DNA of 64,000 nucleotides, from contig OV884059.1 of the NCBI GenBank assembly GCA_930367215.1, forward strand, positions 20,856,945 to 20,920,944, read 5' to 3'. How positions within the stretch are numbered: the first letter of the stretch is position 1; every line of letters starts with the position of its first letter. The position numbers were made by a program, and so were the translations under genes. Under the pieces are notes generated by a model that saw only the letters and a program-made list of their open reading frames with translations, had not been told where the DNA came from and did not search any database. Positions 21,158 to 31,888 of the stretch are shown one piece after another. Origin of the DNA: Pollenia angustigena. Taxonomy: Eukaryota > Arthropoda > Insecta > Diptera > Polleniidae.

Positions 21158-23205
21158 ATTTTATTTATTTATTTATTTGTTTGAAAAATAAGCAGTACAA
21201 CAAGACTTAATCTTATTTAATAGTACTGGGGAGATAAAGGCACATTAGATTATAAAATTTACAAAGGTTTATCTTAAAACTAAAAACAATATAAAAACAA
21301 ATTAAGTAGTTATGAATTGCAGATTTTTATATAAAAGAAAAGTAATAATTATAACAATAAAATTTTTAGTTATGTATGTGATTTTTCGTTAACCCAAGAG
21401 GGTAAATATTTCGCATCTAAAGTGCTTTGCATTGCTTATTATCTGTATATTAGGAGGAAGTTCATTCCAGAGGCGGATGGCATTAACGAGAAAGTGTCTT
21501 TCAGATATTTGCTTACGGTATCTTATGGAGTTTATTCTATTGCCCCGATTCGATCTTGAAAATGTCATTCTTTTGTAGAGATAAGTAGGTTGTCTATTAT
21601 ATATAAGTTTATGTAAAAATATGAGTGTTCGGCATTTCAATAGATTTTCAAAAGATATATTATAGATTTGGTTTGAAAACTGAGTTATACTACTATATCT
21701 TGTACGTCCATATATATATCTGGCAATGTTGTTGTTGGTTACTTTGAGCTTATTCTTGCTTATTGAATCGCAACTGGAAAATAATTCACATCCATACATT
21801 AAAGTGGGTAGTAGATATGTCTTAGCGAGTAGCATGCGGATATTAATTGGCGTAAAATACTGTGTCATCCAAAGATTTCTTAACATAACATAGGTTTTTC
21901 CACATATGGCATTTATATGATTTGACCAGGTGAGATCGTTGTTAAAAATAACGCCAAGATTTTTGGCACTTTTCACGATTTCAATAGTAGAATGTCCAAT
22001 TTGGATTGGCGGCAAGCTAGACGGTAAAAATTTTGTTTTGCCTATAAGCATTGCCTTCGATTTTTTCGCATTGAGGCAAAGGCCATTCACTGACGCCCAT
22101 CTTAATACGTTATCAAGATCGTGATTTAATTTGCTGATACAATCAATAAAACCTAATGGGGAACAGCTGATGTAAAGCTTAACATCATCTGCATACATCT
22201 GTATACCACAGTAGTTGAGTCTAGACGGCAAGTCATTGGAGTATATTGAATATAATAGTGGGCCAAGTATCGAGCCCTGTGGAACACCTCTTGTCATTAA
22301 GCAGCTGTTTGATTTATTAGAACCAAAAGAAACGAATTGACTTCTATCACATAGATATGAAGCAAGTAACTTTACAGCTGTGTTTGAAAAATGGCACATG
22401 TATTTCAGTTTTTGGCAAAGTATTGTGTGTTCGACGGTATCCAACGCCTTAGAATGGTCAAGCAAAACCAAAAAAGATATCATATTGTTATCAAGTTTTG
22501 ACCGTATTTCCTCTGAAACATCGATGAGAGTAGAAATACAGCTGTGTCTAGGTCTAAAACCAGATTGTCTCTCAGAGAGCAGAGCATTTTCATACAAAAA
22601 TCGAGTCATCTGCGTATGTATCAACCTTTCAAATACTTTAGACAAATAGGGCAAAATCGCAATTGGCCGGTAATTTTTATCAGGTTTAGGAACAGGTATA
22701 ATCTTTGCTTGTTTCCACATTGATGGGAAAGTAGATGTTGTAATTATTGTGTTAATCAAATGTGTTATATGTTGTAGTATATATGTAACTATCAATTTAA
22801 TAAATTTCGGATGAACCTCATCATTTCCCAAAGAGTCAGATTTAATACTAAGCATGGATTTAAGAACATCGTCCTGGGTAACATGTATGAAATCAAAACA
22901 TAATGAAAGTTGTTGATTAGTATTGTTAGCGTTGTTAAAGGCATTTGTAGAGTTGTAATATCTGAGATTTGCTTCTGGCATTGGTATATTGGCAAATTCA
23001 AAGTTAAGTTGATTAACATCAATTTTGTTTTCCGTTTTCATGCAATTGTTAACGATACCCATCGTACGAATTTCCCTCCATTTCTTTTTTGAGCAAACAG
23101 CTGATTGGAACTTTCTCTCATAAAATTTGGATTTTTCAGTTCTAATTTTTAAATTAACGTTTCTTCTGCATATCTTGAAAAAATTATGGAGTTCCGGGGT
23201 TTTAA
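21158..23205 (-). mobile_element. 5'-truncated non-LTR retrotransposon (CR1/Jockey-type)
   Basis: Minus-strand order is reverse transcriptase frame, about 230-bp 3' UTR, then a short (AAAT)n tail at about 21158-21180, as in LINEs that end in simple repeats. The open frame starts abruptly at about 23205 in the connector before the RT; ORF1 and the apurinic endonuclease are absent. This is the usual result of incomplete target-primed reverse transcription. A clear target duplication was not resolved. Confidence 0.88.
21389..23062 (-). CDS. Reverse transcriptase of truncated LINE
   Basis: The 557-codon frame encodes the RNA-dependent DNA polymerase that copies LINE RNA at the insertion site. 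The RT core lies at about residues 120-380: YRPIAILPYLSKVFE (131-145), SGFRPRHSC (167-175), LDHSKALD with the first catalytic Asp (201-208), GVPQGSILGP (259-268) and YADD with the catalytic pair (290-293). The C-terminal part (about 400-557) is the usual thumb and tail with WNELPP. The ATG used is internal: the same frame stays open upstream to about 23205, so the true protein was longer. KALD instead of the common KAFD, and a slightly short loop before YRPI, are the only oddities in the core. No stops interrupt it, so the insertion is fairly young, but without endonuclease it cannot move itself. Confidence 0.92.
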   Translation of the reverse strand: MGIVNNCMKTENKIDVNQLNFEFANIPMPEANLRYYNSTNAFNNANNTNQQLSLCFDFIHVTQDDVLKSMLSIKSDSLGNDEVHPKFIKLIVTYILQHITHLINTIITTSTFPSMWKQAKIIPVPKPDKNYRPIAILPYLSKVFERLIHTQMTRFLYENALLSERQSGFRPRHSCISTLIDVSEEIRSKLDNNMISFLVLLDHSKALDTVEHTILCQKLKYMCHFSNTAVKLLASYLCDRSQFVSFGSNKSNSCLMTRGVPQGSILGPLLYSIYSNDLPSRLNYCGIQMYADDVKLYISCSPLGFIDCISKLNHDLDNVLRWASVNGLCLNAKKSKAMLIGKTKFLPSSLPPIQIGHSTIEIVKSAKNLGVIFNNDLTWSNHINAICGKTYVMLRNLWMTQYFTPINIRMLLAKTYLLPTLMYGCELFSSCDSISKNKLKVTNNNIARYIYGRTRYSSITQFSNQIYNISFENLLKCRTLIFLHKLIYNRQPTYLYKRMTFSRSNRGNRINSIRYRKQISERHFLVNAIRLWNELPPNIQIISNAKHFRCEIFTLLG

Positions 23206-23292
23206 ATTAAATCATTACGGACAATTCAAGTGCGAAATACTTAACTTATCCATATTAAATCCCGTACTTAAAATAATCCGAATAATCCGAAA

Positions 23293-23497
23293 AATAAAAG
23301 TGAGATCAAATTAATCTCAAGAATTTCTAAGACGGTTTAATCTCGTTTCGTACTTGTGCCCCGGTAGCCTAGCTGGTAGCGAGCTAGTCTATCAGCGCCG
23401 GGGTTGCGGGTTCGATTCCCGCCAGAGACTCTGGCTTCTTTCCTGCAGACAAGCATAGAGCTTCGCGGGATTAGCTGAGGAATTAAAAAAAAAAAAA
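23293..23497 (+). mobile_element. tRNA-derived SINE
   Basis: GTAGCCTAGCTGGTAGCGAG is an A-box-like stretch and GGTTCGATTCC at 23409-23419 a perfect B box inside a GCGGG/CCCGC T-arm, so RNA polymerase III could transcribe it. A short body and a poly(A) tail (about 23485-23499) follow. AATAATCCGAAA at 23281-23292 recurs right after the tail at 23498-23509, a probable 12-bp target duplication; this would place about 65 bp of leader before the tRNA-like part. The tRNA part lacks a convincing acceptor stem. Confidence 0.75.
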
Positions 23498-23554
23498 AAT
23501 AATCCGAAAGCTAGATTAGATTGATTCTAACCTAAACACTTACCCCACAAAACC

Positions 23555-23914
23555 AGAGAGAATATTATTATTTTACCTACTCATTATACATGTTTATTTC
23601 ACTTTTTTTGTTGTATTCCGCCCTTAGCTTACAATAATTCTCAATTATAAAATATCAGCCGCATGCCCAATATGTTTTCCGTAATCATTCTACTTTAAAA
23701 ATTTGATATATTTAACTAAATAATTAAAAAAAAAGAATATACTACCAACTTTTATAAACAAACGCGTATTCACGCATATTAGTTTTCGAAAGTTATCCCA
23801 TTTTGGAATGTTTTAAGCACTTTTAAGTGTTATCCGCACTTAAATTTTTGAGTACGACTCGTACTAAAGACGGAAGAAAAAACTTTAATTTAGTACGAGC
23901 TTTTTCTTTCTGTG
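23555..23914 (+). repeat. Element carrying the shared module; diverged
   Basis: CATTATACATGTTTATTTCA and ATCATTCTACTTTAAAAATT with TGATATATTTAACTAAATAA align with the module in family A elements and the satellite. The stretch ends TTTTTCTTTCTGTG, like the family A terminus. The left terminus was not located. Confidence 0.5.
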
Positions 23915-23984
23915 TATTATTAAGATTTTTGCCAAATTTTGATATTTTAATAAGGCTAAATAAAGTTGATTGAATTTAATTTTC

Positions 23985-24195
23985 ATAATATTATTTTTAT
24001 AAAGAAAGGAATTTTACAACCTAAAATAATTAAAATTTTTTGATAACTTTTCATTCTTGACTGAGCTGGGAATCGAACCCAGGTTTTCACGGACATGTTG
24101 CCCTGACATACATATTTCGATTGTAACCACACAATCTCTTTCGAGGGTTTTGCCGTTTAACACTCACCGGCCATTGACGACGACTGGCAGTCAAT
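23985..24195 (-). mobile_element. tRNA-derived SINE, second family, copy 1
   Basis: On the minus strand it has an A-box-like AGATTGTGTGGTTACAATCG, a B box GGTTCGATTCC inside CTGGGTTCGATTCCCAG, then a body with GTTGTAAAATTCCTTTCTTT. The same head and body occur at 50958-51160. Their shared 3' body marks a SINE rather than a tRNA gene. Confidence 0.85.
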
Positions 24196-24439
24196 ATTCA
24201 AACATCAATCTTTAAACCAAATAGTATTTTAACTTTGGTTTATCGAAATTTGTTTTTTGAATGCTTATATTTAATTTTAATTGATTTACATGTTCTTCCT
24301 TTCTTTCGATGTCTTTATTGTTCATCTTATAGGAATCACTTGTGTCTATAAGTTTTAAATATTTTGAAGGTCAACCATAATCATGACAACATTTACCCAA
24401 CCTTTTGAATCGAAATCTACAATAAAAAAAAGATACAAA

Positions 24440-24578
24440 ATCAGCCTTATTCCGGTTGTCGTTTTCGTCGTCGACAGTGTCGTTTTTTGTAATAGATTAA
24501 AGTGACACACAGCCTGTGTTCTTAAATCGTCTACAAAAAACGATACTGTCGACGACGACAAACGGAATAAGGCTGAAT
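24440..24578. mobile_element. MITE, TCAGCCTTATTCCG termini
   Basis: TCAGCCTTATTCCGGTTGTC and GACGACAAACGGAATAAGGC are inverted ends, and GTCGTTTTTTGTA in the left arm pairs with TACAAAAAACGAT in the right. A relative with a decayed right end is at 54048-54178. Non-coding. Confidence 0.78.
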
Positions 24579-25479
24579 ATTTTATTGTTATGGTGAAAAT
24601 ATTTACTGAATTGAAAAAATCGAATTAACGGTTGCTAAATGTAACTCATTTCTCAAAATTTCTTTTAACGATGTTTACTTGGCTAAATACGCCTTCTACA
24701 TCATCATAAGACCATAGTAGTGAGATCAACTTAATAGGAAATTCTGAAATTTTTAAAAGATTTTTGTTGCCGCCTGCATCTCTATATTGTAATTCTTCAG
24801 ACAGAAAGAAACAAAGTTTGTGTTGATCAAGTTTATAAATAACCTATTGGAATACTGTTCCTTTGTTTTGGAAGATGTTTCATCATCATCGTTTATAGCG
24901 ATTTTCAACATTTGTTAAAGTTGTGATTTAAATTAAATGCGTTTTAATTGTTAAAAATTTTATAATTTCTTATGAGAAAATAAAAAGTATTATTTTAAAA
25001 GAAAAATGGCAAAAAAAATGTATGGCTAAAAAAGTTAAAAAATGGCTAACCTCATTTTTAAACGGCTTAACAAGGCGAAAAATTGCTAAATCTAGCCATT
25101 AAATAGCTAAATTGGCAACACTGGCCTCTAGAACTTTAAGGAGATCGAAGGTATATCTCGACTTCTTTTTAAGCAGAACCACAGCTTAGAAAGGACAGAG
25201 GCTTATACTTCTCAGATTCTCTTATAATTTGTGGGGAAGTTAATAAATAGAACAAAAATGACCCTTTAAAATGAGTGTTAGAGGGTTAATATATTTTAAG
25301 AAAAGAATCGCCATACAATTCTACAGAAGCCATTTGAAAAAGTATTTTAGGTCAGATGTACATTTAGTTTATTTTTTTTAACTTATACCAAACGCCTTTT
25401 CGAAAAACTTAGACCCCTATATTTCAGGAACCCGAGCTAACTTTTAAAAACTCTTTGGCAAGTTTGCTCTACCAATACA
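24579..25479. other. AT-rich spacer
   Basis: A repeated AATGGCTAA motif lies near 24640-25110. Nothing else is recognised. Confidence 0.35.
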
Positions 25480-25965
25480 CACAGAAAAAAATCAATGTAA
25501 ATTCGTTCAAAACAAGGCTGATTTAACATTTTTCGGTAGTGATTTTGCTTCATTGTTGTTTCATGTTAATTTAACATGATTTTTCAATAACTAGCGAACA
25601 ACATTTTTTTCTTTTAAAATAATTATAATTCATGTTAATTTAACATTGCAGTAAAGTTAGAGCAAAATGTCATTTATATTGAAATAACAATCCGAATCAC
25701 GTTGAATGAAAGTTATTTCAAGTTGAAACAACGTGAATTTCATGAAGAATCAAATTGGCTGGAGTGTAATATAACAGTGTGAAGACAACATATGCATTAT
25801 TTAAGAATAATTCAAAACACTTACCCGTGTATAACACATGTTTCACTTATTTGTATCTCCTTTGTTAACAGAAGCATAAGCAGAATGGACCGATATGGTT
25901 TCGTCATCACTCTACTTTGAAAACTTGATGTACTATTTAACTAAATAATTTTAATTAAAAGAATT
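25480..25965 (+). repeat. Element with family A-like end and shared module
   Basis: It begins CACAGAAAAAAATCAAT, close to the family A terminus, and at 25820-25955 carries TGTTTCACTTATTTGTATC and CGATATGGTTTCGTCATCAC plus TTTGAAAACTTGATGTA, the shared module. The rest differs from family A, and a matching right terminus was not found. Confidence 0.5.
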
Positions 25966-26102
25966 CGGGAATTGTCTTCTATTTATAGCACATTTTAAAG
26001 TTGAAAATAAAAAATGTACATACTTAAGTATGTATGCATGTTAATTTAACAATATAAACTTTTGATTTTAATATAAAACAGGTTTTTATGGATTTAATAT
26101 TG

Positions 26103-26105
<3 letters not shown>

Positions 26106-26153
<48 letters not shown>
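26106..26153. repeat. (TA)n microsatellite
   Basis: About 24 dinucleotide units without interruption. Confidence 0.97.
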
Positions 26154-26154
<1 letters not shown>

Positions 26155-26232
26155 ATTCTCAATCAACATTTCGCCATGTTATTTTTTTTGTTTTGATTGA
26201 TTGTTATGTTTTTAATTGTATTATTTCTCTTA

Positions 26233-26348
26233 CGGCCATTTTCACCAAGTTCGGTTATAATTAACTATCGGTTATAGCTGTCAAAACATATTGGTAACCG
26301 GAACTTTAATTGAAAGTTAGTTTTAACCGAACTTGGCGAAAATGGCCG
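26233..26348. mobile_element. PIF/Harbinger-like MITE (TTA duplication)
   Basis: CGGCCATTTTCACCAAGTTC at the left and GAACTTGGCGAAAATGGCCG at the right are inverted ends; TTA at 26230-26232 and 26349-26351 is the duplicated target. The 116-bp unit is nearly all hairpin. Confidence 0.85.
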
Positions 26349-26572
26349 TTAATTGTTATTCAAAGAATAAGCATTGACAACTAATGCCTGTATTCATAAA
26401 AATATTTTAAATATAAAAAAAGTTTAAAAAATAAATTTTGTATGAAAATTTGACTTAAAAATCGTTTGTTAAATTTAATAATCATTTATGAATACGGGGC
26501 AAAACAGTTTGTTCAAGAAACAACTTAAAAAAAAAAATTCAAGAAGTATCGTCGTATCGACAGTAAAATATT

Positions 26573-27542
26573 GGCTGTAGGAAATATCGCCCAAAGAAAA
26601 ATGGCTCAAAAAAAAAAAAAAAAAAAAAAAAATGAAAAATCGCCCAAATGAAGAATCGCCCAATAGAACATGAAAAATGACCCAAAAAGTTATATATGAA
26701 ATTTTGCCCAAAAGAAACGAAAAAGGGCCCAAAATAAAAATGAAAAATTACCCAAAAAGAAAAAACGAATTTTTCCCAAAAAAAAAAAAAAAAATTAAAA
26801 ATTACCCAATTTGCAAAACAGTGTTTATTATTCATATAAATTTAGTAACATACAAATGTAAGTTTTATGTAAAAAATTGCATTGTATCTTCAACAGCTGA
26901 GCGGCAGTATGGACAGTAATACTTATTTGAGCCCTGCGCCAAACTTTGTGCACTATTCAATAGTTAAATATAATAGCTAAATAACAAAAACCGGCTTCGC
27001 TAACTAAAGCTTCTCTGAATAGCCGGCCTTCAGGCGGGCGCAAGGATTTTCTTCTCTATGATATAACAAAGACCGGCTTCGCTAACTAAAGCTTATCTGC
27101 GCAGACGGAAGCTTTAGTTAGCGAAGCCGGTACTTGTTTTATCAAAGAGGAGAAAATCCTTGCGCCCGGCCAAAGGCCGGCTATGCTTTCGAGTTTGTCC
27201 ATGGACACTATGACACTGGATGTTATGACATGCCACCTTTTCGGAATATGTCCCGTTATTTTTATAAATAAAATTTAGGAATTCGACGTATAGTAATAAT
27301 GAATGATTTAGACAAATAGTATGTATGTAAGATTTTGACGAAATTTTAAAAATGAAAAAATGGGCTATTTTTCAAATAATATTTTTAAAAAACGAAAAAT
27401 CACCCAATAATAACGAAAAATAGCCCAAATATTTTGGGTCACTTTTCATATGAATTCAGGCCCAATTTTACATGGAATTTTTTGGTCGATTTTTCATTTA
27501 TTTTTTTGGGCCATTTTTCTTTGGGCGATTTTTCCTACAGCC
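26573..27542. mobile_element. Foldback-like transposon with 9-bp duplication
   Basis: TAAAATATT is duplicated exactly at 26564-26572 and 27543-27551. The termini GGCTGTAGGAAATATCGCCC and its inverted counterpart lead into arrays of a degenerate short sub-repeat (GAAAAATNGCCCAAA and variants), direct within each arm and inverted between arms, as in Drosophila Foldback elements. The centre holds a GC-rich palindrome at about 26987-27190 including a 23-bp perfect stem (27072-27094 with 27109-27131). Plus- and minus-strand ORFs over the arms reflect the sub-repeats only. Confidence 0.87.
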
Positions 27543-27573
27543 TAAAATATTGCCGATACCGATATATTGGTAA

Positions 27574-28037
27574 AGGCCAGTTTACACGGTAATACATTGT
27601 ATTACGACATAATGTAGAATGAGAGAAATCATATCATGTAAAAGCAAAATGCATTGAGTAAGAGAGAATACGAATACAAAATCTGACAAGCGGTCGGTAA
27701 ATGGTTTTTTTCTAAACCATTTTAGAAACTTATGTATTTTCATCACACCAGAGGTGCATTTTAACGGAGTTATTGAAGGTGGTAGCATTTTTATAAAATT
27801 ACAAAAACAACTAAAATCAACTCAGGAAATTTTCATGTTGTTTTCGTAAAAATTGTAAAACTGCAACCATCTGTTTTTTTTTGTTATTATTTTTGATTTA
27901 ACTTATATCATCCGTGTAAACATAAAGTATACTCTCAACAGACTTTTATTTTTTTTTTCTTTTAAACACGGAGAGAATTTCATATTATTTTGATTCTACA
28001 AAGTCGCAATACATTGTATTACCGTGTAAACTGGCCT
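27574..28037. mobile_element. PIF/Harbinger-like element (TAA duplication)
   Basis: AGGCCAGTTTACACGGTAAT and its inverted copy ATTACCGTGTAAACTGGCCT are the termini, and TAA flanks both sides (27571-27573 and 28038-28040). The 464-bp interior has no transposase or Myb-like frame that I recognise. It sits 22 bp to the right of the Foldback-like element's duplication. Confidence 0.87.
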
Positions 28038-28040
28038 TAA

Positions 28041-29487
28041 ACCTGAAGTATCGGCAATATATCGGTATCGGTAACATCCCTTGTTAGAATCAGCGTTTAA
28101 AAAACTGCAGTCAAAGTGGAAAAACTGCCATTCTTCCACTTCTTCATTTGCCATTTGACAAAAGAAAATTGTTGCTTTTATATTCTGATTCATTAAATGT
28201 AAACAGTCGCTGCCGTTCCAACTCAAATAGCGAAAAGTTGAACCCAAATTTTCGTTTTTTGTTCAACAGTTTTTGGATTCGACTGCTGTTTTTAAAACCC
28301 AATTTAGAATAGGTTTTATTTTTGTATTTATATTCTTAATTATTTGTTTTTTAATTACATATTTTTAAAAAATTAATTATTTTTTTTTTGTTTTAAAAAC
28401 TAATAAATAAATATTTTCAAAACAAGACATGTGCTAAATTTATCAAGAAATATTTCAAACTTTTAAAAATCCACAAAGTTTTTGCTCAAAAAAATTAACA
28501 CGTTTAAAAAGAAAAAAAAAAAAAAAAAAACAATAGATTTTATTTTCAGTTTTAACAAATTTTATCATTCTAAAATCATTTTGAAAAGTATCGAGTCTCC
28601 CATGGAATTTATAATAATTTATCGGACTGTCTTTCAGTTCTGTCTGTTCCCATCTAACATTTCATGTATAAATTCGTTTTAATTAATTACATTGCTACTA
28701 CTGTGTCTACGTCTTTATGACATTTCATGGTTGTAATACTAATTAAATTATAATCATTCATAAATTTTATTATAAAGCAAAAAAAAAAAAAAAAATCAAA
28801 TTCAAAATTCAAAATTTCTGAACAAACATTTCTTGTGTACATTTTGACACAATTAGTGCTCATTGTTTAAAATTTGTTTTTTTTTTGGGGTTTTGTTGTT
28901 TTATATTATTTGTTGTAAGCTACTGGGTATTTTGGTGCCTATTTTGATCTATGTTTATTAGCAGGCCTATACCCACCTATCTTACCATCTAACACATTTA
29001 AAATTATGAGAAAAAAAAAACAATTGAAAACCACAATATAAACGAATAATTTATTACTGATATTTTGAATAAAAATAGTGGGTGTGGATATTTTATTACT
29101 CCGCAATTACTTTAAATATATATTTTTTTGTATTGTTATTATTGGCCACTACTACCTTTTTATATCCGTGATCTAATGAGGTTTTTTGTTATTGTTCATA
29201 GGTGAAATAAAGATAAATGTGTTTTTGGTCAGTAACAGAAGATGGTGAAATTATTAAGGTGTATACAGCGGAATCTGACGAGGCCAGGTAACAGTGTTCG
29301 TCGAAAGGGGGTATCCGCTCAAAAAAGCTGTCCGTTAAGGCAGATGGCAGTTTAGTTTGTTTTTTAAATTAATGAAGCCTCTCGAATAAATTATCAATAA
29401 GGGCCTTATTCTATAAAACACAATGCAACGCCTTAAATGTTATAGAAAGCAAAAACAAATTAAAAAATATTTCATAATATTGTTATT
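28041..29487. other. AT-rich spacer
   Basis: ATATCGGTATCGGTAACATC near 28057 mirrors CGATACCGATATATTGG left of the Harbinger-like element, so both may belong to an older interrupted repeat. Otherwise only AT-rich sequence and homopolymers are seen. Confidence 0.4.
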
Positions 29488-29709
29488 CCCAGTAAAAACT
29501 TCGCCTACAAAAAAATGTGTTGAGTATTCAGACAAACTTAAAAGCACTACTTACAATTCTACTGAAAGAACCAATGAATTTTACAGTGGATACATCCAGG
29601 AAAAAGAGGTTATCGGAGTTGTTAAAGAAATAATTATAGAAGAAAGCTACTAAATAATGAGTGAAAGAAGCTTTTCCTTTTGAACAAGTAAGCGAAGTTA
29701 TTACTGGGT
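29488..29709. mobile_element. MITE with CCCAGTAAAAACTTCGC termini
   Basis: CCCAGTAAAAACTTCGC at the left is matched by GCGAAGTTATTACTGGG at the right, about 222 bp apart. The left 80 bp is repeated in inverted orientation at 1-83. The 76-codon frame across it (29423-29653) runs beyond the element and has no known motif. Confidence 0.65.
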
Positions 29710-29787
29710 TGAATTTATAAATTTCAAATACTTCATATATTGTGGCGTTGAAAATTAAAAAAAAAAATAAAAAAAAAAAAAAAATAT

Positions 29788-29895
29788 GGGCGCATTTACA
29801 CGATGTCTTTCCAGACATGTCTGTTTTTGACATTCGCTTTTGAACCTGAACCCAAAAACCTTTTGTCTTTTCAAAGACATCGTGTAAACTTGCCC
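29788..29895. mobile_element. PIF/Harbinger-like MITE (TAT duplication)
   Basis: GGGCGCATTTACACGATGTC and GACATCGTGTAAACTTGCCC are inverted ends, with TAT on both sides (29785-29787 and 29896-29898). The TTTACACG core resembles that of the element at 27574. Confidence 0.78.
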
Positions 29896-29898
29896 TAT

Positions 29899-30381
29899 GA
29901 ATATCTATAGAAAAAGCAATAACAAAATTATAAAATATTTTTGAATTTGTTTTTGCTTTCAATGAAATTTGACAAAATTGTACGATCTTTTGAACGGGAC
30001 CAAAAATAAGCAAACAAAATCCTTTTGAATTTTGCATGAACCCGAGATGTCCTATGTTCTAGGTCCTTCCCCATTACACCTATAGGCTCCAAATTTAAAA
30101 ACTTAAACTCGATATCAATACATCGATATGTTAAATTTCATTATAATCAAACCATTCATTAAGAATCTACAGTAGCTCCATTGATAAGTCCATAAATAAA
30201 GTACACAGCTGTGAAAAAGATTTACATGGACCTGCCCCAGGGCCTACTCCATGATGGATCTTAACCACTGGGTGACAAACAATGCGTTTACAAACCGTCC
30301 TTGAGTGTGAGCGCAAACAACACAACCTGGTTTAGGTGAATAATCTGTCCCGTTGTTAAGGAACTGGAGCTATCTAACTTC
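29899..30381. other. Spacer, moderately GC-rich towards the right
   Basis: The GC content rises from about 30200. I find no domain or known repeat; it may be part of an unidentified retroelement. Confidence 0.35.
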
Positions 30382-30628
30382 AGGCCCAACCAGAATGTGA
30401 ATAACGTGACTTAAGCAACTGAGCGAATGTTAAATTAAGGAAACATTTTGCTTAGTTTTATGAATCTGTCATTTGCTTAAGCAAAGGGCGAAACTGATCG
30501 CTCATTCCGTACAGAATAAAATGTTTTTTTATTATATTGTTTTTGCTTTTTAAATGCATTTGAAAGGCTTTTCGTTTTTCTTTTTTGGCAGAAGCTTCAG
30601 TTTGTTTATGCACATTCTGGTTGGACCT
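30382..30628. mobile_element. PIF/Harbinger-like MITE, family shared with 51729
   Basis: AGGCCCAACCAGAATGTG and its inverted counterpart (CACATTCTGGTTGGACCT) are the ends, with TTC on both sides (30379-30381 and 30629-30631). The inside shares GAAACTGATCGCTCATTCCG with the MITE at 51729-51994 in opposite orientation. Confidence 0.75.
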
Positions 30629-30711
30629 TTCCGCTGCTTGTTTGTTGATTAGCAACAGCACATAGTGAGAACTCTCCCTCAGGACAAACTCTCCTACAAG
30701 TGATAAAAAAA

Positions 30712-30915
30712 ATCAGCCCTTTAGTGGGACTGTTAATATATACTTTCCCGCGAATTTGGGTTCAAACCAGAACTTCCACGCAATCTCCGAAAGACATCCC
30801 TGAAAGACAGAAAATCAGCCCTTTAGTGGGACTGTTAATATATACTTTCCCGCGAATTTGGGTTCAAACCAGAACTTCCACGCAATCTCCGAAAGACATC
30901 CCTGAAAGACAGAAA
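30712..30915. repeat. 102-bp tandem duplication
   Basis: Two essentially identical 102-bp units lie head to tail (30712 and 30814). The length is a multiple of three, so one plus-strand frame (30700-30957) passes through both copies and repeats a 34-residue block containing LVGLLIYTFPRIWVQTRT. No protein family is recognised; the identity suggests a recent duplication. Confidence 0.92.
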
Positions 30916-31880
30916 CTATTTCCACCTGGCCCTACTGATTCCCGTGGTACCAGATAGGAACTCTAGTCAGATCGTGAAGATCTCCTGAGATCTGACAATT
31001 TTGGACTTTTGCCGATTCTACGGTATTTACTGGACCTGATTTTCCCGGAGAATGTAACACTAGAATGTGAAATATCCTTAAGATGGTCCGTACATATCCC
31101 AGAAGGTGAACAAAGTACACAGAGTTTCCATTTGATTTTATAAAATATTTCCGATATTTTGCATTTGTTCTTTCGCGTGTCCATTTGCTCCAAACATCAA
31201 AAAAAAAAAAAAAAAAAAGAATTGTTTAAGTAACATTATAGCGTTTTGGTATTGAGCTCCTTAAATGTCAGGCTTTTAAATTTATATTATCCACATTGTA
31301 TTGGCTTCTTTCTGTAAATTAAATATTCTACGCACTTTTTTCTCGGCGTATGTAATTTACTACGATTATTTCAATTAATATATGCACTTTAGTTTGTTCA
31401 AATGATAAATATTTTCTATATTTAATTTGCTCTTGAAAAATAAATCTACCACAATATGTATTTGAATAAACTATTACAATCATTTAATAAAAAATACATT
31501 TCTGGTAGTTTAAAGGTAGTAAAAAATTAATTTAGTGACAATGTTTTAGATTTTTTATTTCTTCAACGAAATTTTTAAATTAAATAGGTTTTTATTATTA
31601 ATTTTCAAGAATTCCGTTATAACCTACTGTTTATTTTTGATGTTGATTTGCAAAAGCTTGATAATGAATGGCGCCAGCACGGAAATTTATATTTCGATAG
31701 ATATGATCTTAATAGTGATTTAGAACCCGAAGTTTATTGCAAAAGGAATTCAAACTAAAAAATAACTTGGAGGAAGACATACATACATGTTGCCAATATA
31801 GGAAAATGTAAAAATCTGTACCCCATTTCATTATCTTTTGCCCTCTCTCTTTAAAACCCAATACAGGTTGAACTTGATGT
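30916..31880. other. Spacer
   Basis: The first 280 bp is unusually GC-rich for this window and may belong with the 102-bp duplication. The remainder is AT-rich. No gene is recognised. Confidence 0.4.
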
Positions 31881-31888
31881 GTGTGAAC

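Noticed and set aside
23358..23430. Functional tRNA gene
   Set aside because: A and B boxes are present but acceptor-stem pairing is not convincing, and a body with poly(A) tail and flanking duplication follow; it is a SINE.
26475..26919. Phe- and Lys-rich ORFs on both strands
   Set aside because: They reflect the short sub-repeats and A-runs of the Foldback-like arms.
29528..30037. 169-codon minus-strand ORF
   Set aside because: It runs across two MITEs and a poly(A) tract, has no family motif and is rich in Phe from homopolymers; a chance frame.
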